A DNA stretch of 64,000 bases from contig NZ_CP087879.1 in the NCBI RefSeq assembly GCF_021442325.1, positions 2,108,001-2,172,000 on the forward strand, in the 5' to 3' direction. Positions 37,341-45,651 of the stretch are shown here, piece after piece; within the stretch, counting starts at the first letter, position 1, and every line of letters starts with the position of its first letter. The notes beneath the pieces are model-generated. The model saw nothing but the letters and a program-made list of their open reading frames with translations, had not been told where the DNA came from and did not search any database. The translations under genes were made by a program, and so were the position numbers. Source of the stretch: Agromyces marinus (GTDB taxonomy: Bacteria > Actinomycetota > Actinomycetes > Actinomycetales > Microbacteriaceae).

Positions 37341-38479
37341 TCTTCGCCGACCACGCCGCGACCACCCCGGTGCGCCGCGAGGCGCTCGAGGCGATGTGGC
37401 CGTACCTGACCGGGGCGTTCGGCAACCCGTCGAGCACGCACGGCGTCGGCGACGAGGCCGCCCGCGCGCTCGCGGATGCCCGCCGACGGGTCGCGACGGT
37501 GATCGGATGCCGCCCGGGCGACGTCGTCTTCACCTCGGGCGGAACCGAGGCCGACAACCTCGCGATCCTCGGCCTCGCACTCGCGAACCCGCGCGGACGG
37601 CACGTCGTGACCTCCCGCGTCGAACACGAGGCGGTGCTCGGCGCGGCCGACGCGCTCGCACGCCTGCACGGCTTCGAGGTCGGCTTCGCGGAGGTCGACG
37701 CGTTCGGCGCGGTGCGGCCCGAGGCGCTCGCTCGGGTCATCCGCCCCGACACGGCGCTCGTGTCGATCCAGCTCGCGAACAACGAGGTCGGCACGGTCAA
37801 CGACGTCGCGGCCCTCGCGCGCATCGCGCGCGAGGCCGGCGCGCTCGTGCACACCGACGCGGTGCAGGCCGCGGGCTGGCTGCCGCTCTCGCTCGACGCG
37901 CTCGGCGTCGACGCGCTCTCGCTCGCCGGGCACAAGGTCGGCGCCCCGAAGGGCACCGGTGCCCTCGTCGTGCGCGGCCGCCTCCCGCTCGAACCCGTGC
38001 TGCACGGCGGCGGGCAGGAACGCGGGCGGCGCTCGGGCACCGAGAACGTCGCCGGCGCCGTCGCCTTCGCGACCGCGCTCGAACTCGCCGAGGCCGAGCG
38101 GGCGGATGCCGCGGCGCGCGTCGGCGCGGCATCCGCCCGGTTCCGCGACCTCGTCGCGACCGCCGTGCCGGGCGCGGTGCCGACCGGCGATCCCGACCGG
38201 CGACTGCCGGGAACCGTCGCGTACGTCTTCCCCGGCCTCTCGGGCGAGGCGCTGCTGCTCGAGCTCGAACGCCGGGGCGTGGTGGTCTCGAGCGGGTCCG
38301 CGTGCGCCGCCGGCAGCGACGACCCCTCGCACGTGCTCACCGCGATGGGGTTCGCGCCCGAGGTCGCGCAGACCGCGGTGCGGTTCTCCTTCGGCCCCGG
38401 CTCCGATGAAGCGGATGCCGCGGCCGCCGCCGAGCACCTCGCCGAAGCGGTGTCGGCGGTCGGGCGTATCGTCGGCTGA
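37337..38479 (+). CDS. Cysteine desulfurase (NifS/IscS-like) of the nad operon
   Basis: 380 residues, aminotransferase class V. It has the N-terminal IFADHAATTPV, the pyridoxal-phosphate lysine in SLAGHKVGAPKGTGAL with GTENVAGAVAFA after it, and the sulfur-carrying cysteine in SSGSACAAGSDDPSHVL. It takes sulfur from cysteine. As last gene of nrtR-nadA-nadB-nadC with an ATGA overlap, it most likely supplies or repairs the NadA iron-sulfur cluster, a link known from nadA-nifS clusters in other bacteria. It is not the SufS type by sequence or context. Confidence 0.9.
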   Translation: MIFADHAATTPVRREALEAMWPYLTGAFGNPSSTHGVGDEAARALADARRRVATVIGCRPGDVVFTSGGTEADNLAILGLALANPRGRHVVTSRVEHEAVLGAADALARLHGFEVGFAEVDAFGAVRPEALARVIRPDTALVSIQLANNEVGTVNDVAALARIAREAGALVHTDAVQAAGWLPLSLDALGVDALSLAGHKVGAPKGTGALVVRGRLPLEPVLHGGGQERGRRSGTENVAGAVAFATALELAEAERADAAARVGAASARFRDLVATAVPGAVPTGDPDRRLPGTVAYVFPGLSGEALLLELERRGVVVSSGSACAAGSDDPSHVLTAMGFAPEVAQTAVRFSFGPGSDEADAAAAAEHLAEAVSAVGRIVG

Positions 38480-38516
38480 ATTCACCCGTATGCATCGACG
38501 CGATCGGGAATAGCCG

Positions 38517-38533
38517 AACCGCCACCGGCGGTT
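38517..38533 (+). terminator. Small hairpin after the nad operon
   Basis: AACCGCC (38517-38523) and GGCGGTT (38527-38533) form a perfect seven-bp stem with a three-base loop, 38 bases after the cysteine desulfurase stop. No T-run follows. Confidence 0.5.
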
Positions 38534-38606
38534 GCACCCCCCGTTCGCCTTCGGCACCGGGCTCCGCCCGGTCCGGCGGACACGACGACGCGACGACAGG
38601 ACGACC

Positions 38607-40151
38607 GTGACCGAACGCCCATCATCCGACACCGACTCGATCGCCATTCCAGACACCGACGCCATCCAGGCCGCCGAGGCCGCCGACCGCGCCATCGACC
38701 AGCACGTCCGCGCCGCGCAGCCCGAGCACGGGGCGCGCAACACGCGCGTGATCTGGCTCCTGCTCGCCGCCACGTTCACCGTCTTCCTCAACGAGACGAT
38801 CATGAGCGTCGCCATCCCCGAGCTGGCCCGCGACCTCGACGTCACCCTGAACGCGGCGCAGTGGCTGACGACGGCGTTCATGCTCACGATGGCCGTCGTC
38901 ATCCCGATCACGGGGTACCTGCTGCAGCGCTTCCCGACGCGGCCGATCTTCGGCGCCGCGATGGGGCTGTTCAGCGCAGGAACCCTCCTCGCCGCCCTCG
39001 CACCGGGCTTCGAGGTCCTCCTCGGTGCGCGCATCATCCAGGCCACCGGGACCGCGATCATGATGCCGCTGCTCATGACGACCCTCATGACCCTCGTGGC
39101 CCCCGCCGACCGCGGGCGATTCATGGGGCGCGTGTCGATCGTCATGTCGGTCGCGCCCGCCCTCGGCCCGGCGATCTCCGGACTCATCCTCGATTCGCTC
39201 GGCTGGCGCTACATGTTCTGGCTCGTGCTTCCGCTTGCGGTCGCCATGCTCGTCATCGGGCTGCGCCGCGTCGAGAACGTCAGCGAGACCCGCGCCTTCC
39301 CGATCGACGTCGTCTCGGTCGTGCTCTCGGCCGTCGGCTTCGGCGGGCTCGTGTACGGCCTGAGCCTCGTGGGCGGCGTGGTCAGCGGGCGCGCCCCGCA
39401 GGACGCGGCGCCCATGTGGATCGCGCTGGCCGCGGGAGGCCTGGGAATCCTCGCGTTCATCCTCCGGCAGCTCATCCTGCAGCGCTCGGACCGGGCGCTG
39501 CTCGACCTGCGGACGTTCCGCTCGCGGAACTTCGCGGTGTCGATCGCCCTCATGACCGTCATGATGGCGGCCCTGTTCGGCACGCTCATCCTCCTGCCGA
39601 TCTACCTGCAGGACGTGCTCGGACTCGAGCCGTCCGCGAGCGGGCTGCTCGTGCTCCCCGGCGGGCTCGTGATGGGCCTGCTCGGACCGACCGTGGGCCG
39701 CCTGTACGACCGCGTGGGCCCGACTCCGCTGCTCGTGCCGGCCAGCGTCGGCGTGAGCGCGGTGCTGTGGTCGCTGACGCTCGTGACCGAGACGACCCCG
39801 GTCTGGGCCGTGCTGATCGCGCACATCGTGCTCTCGATCTCGCTGGCATTCATGTTCACGCCGCTCTTCACGAGCGCCCTGGGCTCGATCGAACCGCACC
39901 TGTACTCGCACGGATCGGCCACGCTCGGCACGCTGCAGCAGGTCGGCGGCGCCGCCGGCACCGCACTCTTCATGACCGTGATGACGGCGACGGCGGCCGC
40001 TGCGGCGACCGACGGGGTGGGCGATCTCGCAGCCCAGGCCGCTGGGGTGCGCAGCGCGTTCATGGTCGGCGGCATCGTCTCGCTCGTCGCGATCGTCGGC
40101 GCGACGCTCGTGCGGCGGCCGGCCGACATGGCGCAGCACCCCGGGCACTAG
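38607..40151 (+). CDS. MFS multidrug efflux transporter (DHA2/EmrB-QacA type)
   Basis: 514 residues from a GTG with ACAGGA upstream. After a hydrophilic N-terminus (about 1-47) the first helix begins at IWLLLAATFTVFLNETIMS. The DHA2 motifs are visible: LDVTLNAAQWLTTAFMLTMAVVIP and the motif C-like VAPALGPAISGLI. About fourteen helices fit the length. Predicted proton-driven export of drugs or metabolites; the substrate is unknown. It stands alone after the nad operon terminator. Confidence 0.88.
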   Translation: MTERPSSDTDSIAIPDTDAIQAAEAADRAIDQHVRAAQPEHGARNTRVIWLLLAATFTVFLNETIMSVAIPELARDLDVTLNAAQWLTTAFMLTMAVVIPITGYLLQRFPTRPIFGAAMGLFSAGTLLAALAPGFEVLLGARIIQATGTAIMMPLLMTTLMTLVAPADRGRFMGRVSIVMSVAPALGPAISGLILDSLGWRYMFWLVLPLAVAMLVIGLRRVENVSETRAFPIDVVSVVLSAVGFGGLVYGLSLVGGVVSGRAPQDAAPMWIALAAGGLGILAFILRQLILQRSDRALLDLRTFRSRNFAVSIALMTVMMAALFGTLILLPIYLQDVLGLEPSASGLLVLPGGLVMGLLGPTVGRLYDRVGPTPLLVPASVGVSAVLWSLTLVTETTPVWAVLIAHIVLSISLAFMFTPLFTSALGSIEPHLYSHGSATLGTLQQVGGAAGTALFMTVMTATAAAAATDGVGDLAAQAAGVRSAFMVGGIVSLVAIVGATLVRRPADMAQHPGH

Positions 40152-40195
40152 GCCGGGCGAGCCCGCGGCCCGTCAGCCGCGGGCTTTCCGCGGCG

Positions 40196-41854
40196 TCAGC
40201 CGCAGTTCGGCCGGCAGGTGCGCTGCGAGAGCGCGTCGACGAGCACGGTTCCGAGGTCTTCGGGCTTGTTCGCGGAGTACGCCCCGCCCTTGGTCGCCTG
40301 CGCGATCTGCTTCATCGCGTCGAGGTCGGTGTCGGGTCCGAAGCCGACCATGATGATGGCGACCGGCCGGGCCGGGTCCTGGAGCTTCTCGATCTCGGCG
40401 AGCAGCTGCTCGAGGCTGATGCCGTTCTCGTCCTCGTTCTTGCCGTCGGTGATGACCAGGACCGAGTTGACCTTGTCGGGGTCGTAGGTCTCCTGCACGC
40501 GCTGGTAGGCCGCGAGCGTGGTGTCGTAGAGGCCGGTCGCCCCGCCGAGGCGTGCGGGCAGGGTCGCGATGATCTGCTGGATCTGCTGCGTGTGCCCGGC
40601 GTCGGCCAGCGGCGCGATCGGCGCGAGGTCCTCGTAGTCGAGGTCGCCGTTGCGCGCGGTCGAGAACGCCCACACGCCGAGTTCGACCTCGCCCGAGAAC
40701 TTCGACATCGCGCCGCCCGCGGCCTGCTGGAAGATGTCGATGCGGCGCAGCCCGTTCTCCGCGGGCTCCTCCATCGAGCCCGACACGTCGATCGCCGCGA
40801 GCATGCGCGAGCGGAGGGTGAGCACGCCCCACGAGCGGAGCAGTTCGATCTGCGCGGCGCTGTCGAGTTCGGTCTGCGCGGGGGGCGCGGTCGGCGTGAT
40901 GCCGGGCGCGTCGACCTCGCCGGTGCCGTCCGGTGCACGGAACCCGGCCTCGAGGAACAGGTCGGCGGCCCGGCCGAGCGCCGCTTCGAGGTCGTCGAGG
41001 TTGGCCGAGTCGACGTCGCCGATCCGGACGAACGGGTAGTCGAGGGCCACCGTGCCCTCGGCGGGGTACGCGGCGACGAGCGGTTCCGCCGTCGCGTCGG
41101 AGTTGTGGGCGGCGACCTTCGCCTCGCTCGTGAGCACCACGGTCGGCGTGCTCGTCGAGAAGACGCTCGTCATGGCGGCATCCGCACTCGCGGGGATCGA
41201 CTTGCTCAGGGCGATCATCGCGCCGGCGAACTGACGCGGGTCCTCGGGCGAGGACTGGCCCTTCAGCGCGGTGAGCCCGGCGAGGCTCGCAGCGGATGCC
41301 TCGGGGTCGGGCAGCATCGCCGGAAGCGTGCCGTTCAGGATCCGGGCCCAGCTGACCGGCTCGGCGGCGACCGCCTGGGCGTCGGTGGCCGGGACGGCGA
41401 ACACGACGGGCGAGGTCGCGATCGAGGCGCCGGCGGTCGCGTTCGGCGCGCCGAGGCCGAGCGAGGCCGCGGTCGCCGCCGTGCGGTCGAGCCACACGCT
41501 CGAGTCGGGCACCCATGCATCGGCCGCGATCGTTCCGGCCGCGATCTCCGCGGCGGTGTCGGCCGAGTCCTGCGCGCGCACCTCGGTCTCGACGCACCGG
41601 TCCGGGTCGGCGTCGAAGTCGGCGGCGAGCTCGGCGACCGGTTCGGCGATCGAGGTGTCGGCGACGATCTCGAGTGCCTCGATCTCGTCGCACACGGGCA
41701 TCTCGGCCGCCGCGAGAATCGGGTTCAGGTGGCCGCCGACCCAGAGGTAGACGCCGGACCCGACCACTCCGACGACCGCGACGGCCGCGATGATGGACAG
41801 GATGAACCGGCGGCTCGGCGTCTTCGCCGGAGTCGCAACGCTGTGTCGTCCCAC
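40196..41854 (-). CDS. Membrane-anchored solute-binding/von Willebrand factor A domain protein
   Basis: 552 residues, GTG start after GGAG. One N-terminal membrane helix (about 18-42), then an extracytoplasmic periplasmic-binding-like domain (about 55-330; EALEIVADTSIAEPVAELAADF). A VWA domain follows (about 360-545) with a complete metal-ion-dependent adhesion site: DVSGSM, the threonine in GGATGLYDTT and the aspartate in VITDGKN. The product should face outward and bind a protein or solute in a metal-dependent way. Partner unknown. It ends with CRPNCG, a cysteine pair that could form a disulfide. Confidence 0.82.
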   Translation of the reverse strand: MGRHSVATPAKTPSRRFILSIIAAVAVVGVVGSGVYLWVGGHLNPILAAAEMPVCDEIEALEIVADTSIAEPVAELAADFDADPDRCVETEVRAQDSADTAAEIAAGTIAADAWVPDSSVWLDRTAATAASLGLGAPNATAGASIATSPVVFAVPATDAQAVAAEPVSWARILNGTLPAMLPDPEASAASLAGLTALKGQSSPEDPRQFAGAMIALSKSIPASADAAMTSVFSTSTPTVVLTSEAKVAAHNSDATAEPLVAAYPAEGTVALDYPFVRIGDVDSANLDDLEAALGRAADLFLEAGFRAPDGTGEVDAPGITPTAPPAQTELDSAAQIELLRSWGVLTLRSRMLAAIDVSGSMEEPAENGLRRIDIFQQAAGGAMSKFSGEVELGVWAFSTARNGDLDYEDLAPIAPLADAGHTQQIQQIIATLPARLGGATGLYDTTLAAYQRVQETYDPDKVNSVLVITDGKNEDENGISLEQLLAEIEKLQDPARPVAIIMVGFGPDTDLDAMKQIAQATKGGAYSANKPEDLGTVLVDALSQRTCRPNCG

Positions 41855-41900
41855 GGAATCTCCAAGCGGATCTGCATCTCCGCGGGATGCCGATCCCAGT

Positions 41901-41922
41901 CTGAACGGGTTCCCCCGTTCAG
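41901..41922. terminator. Perfect hairpin between the nei-like and VWA genes
   Basis: CTGAACGGG (41901-41909) and CCCGTTCAG (41914-41922), four-base loop, 65 bases past the nei-like stop on the minus strand and 47 bases before the VWA start. It could end the nei-like transcript or be an operator for the VWA gene. Confidence 0.5.
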
Positions 41923-41986
41923 GGGGAGGGGTCGTGCCAGTGTAAGTGAAGCTGAGCGTTCTGCGAACTTCTCGGCGACGAGTCGC

Positions 41987-42874
41987 TCATTTGACCAGGC
42001 GGGACCGCACCCGATCCGCGAGCGGGGTGCCGCCGGTCTGGCAGGTGGGGCAGTACTGGAACGTCGAGTCGTGGAACTCGACCTGGCGGATGGTGTCGCC
42101 GCACACGGGGCACGGCTGCCCGGTGCGCCCGTGCACGTTCAGGTGGCGGCGCTTGGCGTCTTTCAACTCAGCCGCGGGCTTGCCGGATGCCACGGCGAGC
42201 GCCTCGGCGAGCGTGGTGCGCATCGCGTCGTAGAGGCGTTCGACCTCCGGCCGGTCGAGGGTCGCCGCGATCTTGTACGGCGACATCTTCGCGGCGTGCA
42301 GGATCTCGTCCGAGTACGCGTTGCCGATGCCGGCGAGCAGGTTCTGGTCGCGCAGCACGCCCTTGATGCGGGTCCTGCGACCGTCGAGGAGTTCCGCGAA
42401 CCGGTCGAGCGTGAACGCCGGCCCCATTGGGTCGGGGCCGAGCCGGGCGACGCCGGGCACGTCGCCCGGTTCGCGGACCAGCGAGACGGCGAGCGACTTC
42501 TTCGTGCCGGCCTCGGTGAGGTCGAAACCCGACCCGTCGTCGAGCGCGACCCGCAGCGCGATCGGCGATCGACCGGGGCGGACGACGCTCGTGGGCAGCA
42601 CGTCGTACCAGCGCAGCCAGCCGGCCCGCGCGAGGTGGAACACGAGGTGCAGCTCGGCGTCGGCGGCTGTTGGAGCCGCCGACCCGAGGGTCAGGTCGAG
42701 GAACTTGCCATGCCGCGTCACGCCCGTGACGACGCGCCCCTCCACCTCGTGGAGCGGCGGGTCGAACGTCTTCAGTGCGGCGATCGCCGCGACGCGCGCC
42801 GACCTGATCGCATGCCCGGTGGTGCGCTCGGCGAGGAACCCCGCCAGCGCCTCGACCTCCGGCATCTCGGGCAC
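41987..42874 (-). CDS. Fpg/Nei family DNA glycosylase
   Basis: 295 residues. The N-terminus is MPEMPEVEAL, giving the catalytic Pro-Glu after methionine removal. The helix-two-turn-helix region is RTRIKGVLRDQNLLAGIGNAYSDEILHAA. A C-terminal zinc finger has two CxxC pairs, CPVCG and CPTC. It excises oxidised bases and nicks the strand by beta,delta-elimination. The type is nearer the Nei-like glycosylases of actinobacteria than Fpg proper (PELPEVE), but substrate range needs assay. The ATG is fixed by the need for Pro at position 2. Confidence 0.9.
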   Translation of the reverse strand: MPEMPEVEALAGFLAERTTGHAIRSARVAAIAALKTFDPPLHEVEGRVVTGVTRHGKFLDLTLGSAAPTAADAELHLVFHLARAGWLRWYDVLPTSVVRPGRSPIALRVALDDGSGFDLTEAGTKKSLAVSLVREPGDVPGVARLGPDPMGPAFTLDRFAELLDGRRTRIKGVLRDQNLLAGIGNAYSDEILHAAKMSPYKIAATLDRPEVERLYDAMRTTLAEALAVASGKPAAELKDAKRRHLNVHGRTGQPCPVCGDTIRQVEFHDSTFQYCPTCQTGGTPLADRVRSRLVK

Positions 42875-42913
42875 GCGTCCATGCTCGCACCGCCGGCCGA
42901 CATCCGCGAGGGA

Positions 42914-43348
42914 TCAGCTCGCGCGGTGCGCGGCCACGAGCAGTGCGGTCAGTTCGTCGCGGAGTCGTTCGAGGCGTGCGACGGGGTGGCCGAGGCGTGC
43001 GACGACCTCTCCCGGGACCGCGGTCGCGCGCTCGCGCAGCGCCGCGCCCTCGTCGGTGAGCGCGATGTCGACCGCCCGTTCGTCGCTGGAGCTGCGCCGC
43101 CGGGTCACGAGGCCCGAGGCTTCGAGGCGGCCGATGAGCGGGCTCGCCGTCGCGGGCTCGAGGTGGAGCCGGTCGGCGAGTTCGCGCAGCCTGAGCGGGC
43201 TCTGCTCCCAGAGCGCGAGCATCACGAGGTACTGGGGGTGGGTCAGGCCGAGCGGGTCGAGCGACGGGCGGTAGATGCGGATGACCTCGCGGCTCGTCGC
43301 GGCGAGCGCGAAGCACAGCTGTCGATCGAGTTCGAGCGGGTCGTCCAT
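42914..43348 (-). CDS. ohrR: OhrR-like MarR family peroxide-sensing regulator
   Basis: 144 residues. The N-terminal LDRQLCFALAATSREVIRIY contains the single reactive cysteine (C12) of OhrR proteins, followed by LGLTHPQYLVMLALWE, nearly the OhrR consensus. The winged helix is at about 50-100 (LRLRELADRLHLEPATASPLIGRLE). OhrR senses organic hydroperoxides by oxidation of that cysteine and usually represses ohr. No ohr gene is beside it here; it is divergent from a small CPxCG protein. A -10-like TATTCT ends seven bases before the ATG. Confidence 0.85.
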   Translation of the reverse strand: MDDPLELDRQLCFALAATSREVIRIYRPSLDPLGLTHPQYLVMLALWEQSPLRLRELADRLHLEPATASPLIGRLEASGLVTRRRSSSDERAVDIALTDEGAALRERATAVPGEVVARLGHPVARLERLRDELTALLVAAHRAS

Positions 43349-43355
43349 GGCATCC

Positions 43356-43373
43356 AGAATAGTCTGTACACTA
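43356..43373. promoter_or_regulatory. Overlapping divergent promoters and candidate OhrR operator
   Basis: TAGT-CTGTAC-ACTA (43360-43373) is an inverted repeat. It overlaps the rightward -10 candidate TACACT (43367-43372) and abuts or overlaps the leftward -10 candidate for ohrR, TATTCT (minus strand, 43361-43356). One bound dimer could therefore control both genes. Confidence 0.5.
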
Positions 43374-43380
43374 ACTGTTC

Positions 43381-43623
43381 GTGCACGAACAGAACCTGCC
43401 GAACCCGTGGAAGGGCGTCCCCGGCTTCTGGGCGCGCGTCAACCGCATCGTCTACCCGATCGTCGGCCCCGCGCAGGTCGGCATCGGTCGCCCCGAGGCA
43501 CCGTACGAACCGCCCGCGAACCCGGCATGCCCCCTGTGCGGCGGGCTCATGGCCGACCATCGCATCGAACGCGGCGACGCGAACACCCGGACGATGCTGC
43601 ACTGCCCCGGCCCGACCGCCTGA
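43381..43623 (+). CDS. Small conserved protein with a CPLCG cysteine pair
   Basis: 80 residues from GTG. The N-terminal PNPWKGVPGFWARVNRIVYP and the C-terminal zinc-ribbon-like CPLCGGLMADHRI ... MLHCPGP (three cysteines with a nearby histidine) look like a real, conserved small protein. I recall similar proteins in Microbacteriaceae, without function. Divergent from the peroxide sensor ohrR and sharing its operator region, so it may be part of a thiol or peroxide response. The -10 candidate TACACT ends eight bases before the start, with no Shine-Dalgarno. Confidence 0.7.
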   Translation: MHEQNLPNPWKGVPGFWARVNRIVYPIVGPAQVGIGRPEAPYEPPANPACPLCGGLMADHRIERGDANTRTMLHCPGPTA

Positions 43624-43675
43624 GTCGCCCGGGCGGCCGACACGATGCATGCCCGGACGGGCATGGACCGTGGCA

Positions 43676-43681
43676 TACGGT
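43676..43681 (+). promoter_or_regulatory. Candidate -10 hexamer (TACGGT) of the acyltransferase gene
   Basis: TACGGT, six bases, then the ATG at 43688; no ribosome-binding site. Same geometry as at dapD and the patatin gene. Confidence 0.4.
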
Positions 43682-43687
43682 TGCCGG

Positions 43688-44257
43688 ATGCTCCGACGTC
43701 TCGTCGCCCGAACCTACTGGGCCTGCAGCAGGTGGACCCTCTCGGGCGAACGGGCACCCGATCGCCCGTCGGTGCTCATCGGCGCCCCGCACACCTCGAA
43801 CTGGGACTTCGTGCTCATGCTCGCCATCTCCTGGTGGTACGGCATCGACATCCGCTGGCTCGGCAAGAAGAGCCTGTTCAGCGGATGGCGCGGGCCACTC
43901 ATGCGCAAGCTCGGCGGCATCCCCGTCGACCGTGCCGACCCGAGTCGCGTCGTCGGCGAGGTCGTCGAGCGCATCCGCGCGGGCGAGGTCTTCGGCCTCG
44001 TCGTCACACCCGACGGCACGCGCGGCGGGAACGAGTACTGGAAGTCCGGCTTCTACCGCATCGCCCGCGAGACCGGGATGCCGGTCACCCTCGGGTTCGT
44101 CGACCGCACGACCATGACCACGGGCCTCGGCCCGACGTTCGAGCTCACGGGCGACGTGCCCGCCGACATGGACCGCATCCGCGCCTTCTACGCCGACAAG
44201 TCCGGCCTCCGACCCGAGCTGCGCACCGAACCGCGACTGCGAGACGAGCGCGCCTGA
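43688..44257 (+). CDS. 1-acylglycerol-3-phosphate acyltransferase-like (PlsC domain)
   Basis: 189 residues. The acyltransferase HX4D motif is PHTSNWDFVLML. The following blocks are KKSLFSGWRGPLMRKLGGIPVDR and TPDGTRGGNEYWKSGFYRIA, typical of the short soluble-looking PlsC-like proteins of actinobacteria. It would acylate a lysophospholipid or related lipid at the membrane face. The usual substrate-binding EGTR is PDGTRG here, so the acceptor may differ. Probably leaderless (TACGGT then six bases). Single gene. Confidence 0.83.
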   Translation: MLRRLVARTYWACSRWTLSGERAPDRPSVLIGAPHTSNWDFVLMLAISWWYGIDIRWLGKKSLFSGWRGPLMRKLGGIPVDRADPSRVVGEVVERIRAGEVFGLVVTPDGTRGGNEYWKSGFYRIARETGMPVTLGFVDRTTMTTGLGPTFELTGDVPADMDRIRAFYADKSGLRPELRTEPRLRDERA

Positions 44258-44281
44258 CCCGGACGCCGGAACCGGGTCGGC

Positions 44282-45586
44282 TCAGGCGTCGAGATCGAGC
44301 TGGGACTCCGCGACCGCGATGACCGACCACGTGCCGCCCGCGGCATCGGTGAACTCGTAGGTCGGCACGACCAGGACGCCTCCGTCCGGCTGCCAGTGCG
44401 TGGCGAGCCCCAGTCGTGCCCCGACCAGCTCGACCTCGACGACCGGCCACGAGACATCCGTTCCCGGCTCAGGTGCCGGCGGCGGCTCGGTCGGCGGGAC
44501 CCACTCGGTCGAGACGCCCGCGTCGCCCTCCTCCGCCATGAACGGCATCACGACGCCCTGAACACCGAACCTCGGATCCGACAGCCGCTCGAACGCCTCC
44601 TGCTCGCTCACGATCGCGTACTCCCCGAGCGGCACGAGCTCGGCCAGCGTGCCGTACGCGCTGTACACGCCGTCCTCGGTGAGTTCGAGCGTCCACGGCT
44701 GGTCGAGCCGCTGCCCGTCGACGACGGGCCACGCCTGCGCCGCCCGGGTGGGCGAACCCTCCCAGGTCTCCGACGTGTACTCGTACGCCTCCGGGTCCCG
44801 GCCGCTGTCCGACAGGATGCCGCGGAGCGCGTCGATCGCCGCCTGCTCCCCCGGCACCCCGCCGGACGGCTCGCACTCGCCGCCCTCGACGCACACCCAC
44901 GGATCCTTCGCCGGATCGTTGTACCAGAACCCCAGCGCCCCGTCGAGCGAGACCGAGAGCGACGGCGCCGAACCGTCCTGCGGGCCGACGGTCCACGAGC
45001 CGTCGGCGAGCACCGGATCGCCCGCCATCCCGAGCGCCGCGGCGAGCGCCGCGACCGACTCGGCGGTCGATGCCGATCGCGCGTCGTAGGCGTAGGCCTG
45101 CGCCGAGCCGGCATCGGTCGACAGGCCGGTCGCGGTGAAGTGGTTGCGGCCGCCGCCGAAGGGCATCGAGAGGTCTGCCGCGCCCGACTCCGCCATCCGC
45201 CCGGAGCCCGCGGTCGGCCCCTCCTCGACCGCGATCTCCCCCGACGCGCCCGACGCGTCCTGCAGCGAGATGGGCGGCGCCGCGACCTGCGTCGGCCCGC
45301 CGACCGCCGCAGCGCCCAGGCCGTACCCGGCGGCCCCGACGAGCAGGACCGCGGCTGCGGCCGCCGCGATGGTGGCGGCCCGGCGGCGGCGCACGCGCTC
45401 CGCCCCGAGATCGACCGGCGCGACGCCGGCGCCGCCGGTCGTGGCGGCGACGACCTCGTCGGCGAACCCGTCGCGCGCCTCCACGCCCGCGGCGGGGTCG
45501 GCGGCGCGAAGCCGCTCGAGCGGTTCCTGCTGGCCCTGCGGGTCCTGCGGGTCCTGCGGGTCGTGGTCGTCGTGTTCGCGGGTCAT
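44282..45586 (-). CDS. Putative anti-sigma factor, membrane-anchored with large extracytoplasmic domain
   Basis: 434 residues. A short N-terminal cytoplasmic part (about 1-68) holds DPQ repeats and ERLRAADPAAGVEARDGF. One membrane helix (about 70-95; AATIAAAAAAVLLVGAAGYGLGA) leads to a large outer domain with no recognised fold, including CVEGGECEP. It is 65 bases downstream of an ECF-like sigma gene on the same strand, the normal place for its anti-sigma factor. No zinc-binding HxxxCxxC is seen, so this is assigned from topology and position only. Confidence 0.65.
   Translation of the reverse strand: MTREHDDHDPQDPQDPQGQQEPLERLRAADPAAGVEARDGFADEVVAATTGGAGVAPVDLGAERVRRRRAATIAAAAAAVLLVGAAGYGLGAAAVGGPTQVAAPPISLQDASGASGEIAVEEGPTAGSGRMAESGAADLSMPFGGGRNHFTATGLSTDAGSAQAYAYDARSASTAESVAALAAALGMAGDPVLADGSWTVGPQDGSAPSLSVSLDGALGFWYNDPAKDPWVCVEGGECEPSGGVPGEQAAIDALRGILSDSGRDPEAYEYTSETWEGSPTRAAQAWPVVDGQRLDQPWTLELTEDGVYSAYGTLAELVPLGEYAIVSEQEAFERLSDPRFGVQGVVMPFMAEEGDAGVSTEWVPPTEPPPAPEPGTDVSWPVVEVELVGARLGLATHWQPDGGVLVVPTYEFTDAAGGTWSVIAVAESQLDLDA
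45536..45562 (-). repeat. Three tandem 9-bp repeats inside the anti-sigma gene
   Basis: CTGCGGGTC occurs three times without spacing and encodes DPQ-type tripeptides near the protein N-terminus. Changes in copy number would stay in frame and alter only the length of the cytoplasmic segment. Confidence 0.8.
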
Positions 45587-45651
45587 GTCGTTCGCCTCCG
45601 TGGCATCCGTTCTCACCAGTGCATGTGTGCCGGGCCCGCGGGAACTTGCAG

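Noticed and set aside
38861..44257. Plus-strand open frame of about 1800 residues
   Set aside because: Only the last 189 residues (acyltransferase) are real. The rest lies out of frame or antisense to the MFS, VWA, Nei-like and OhrR genes and is arginine-rich noise.
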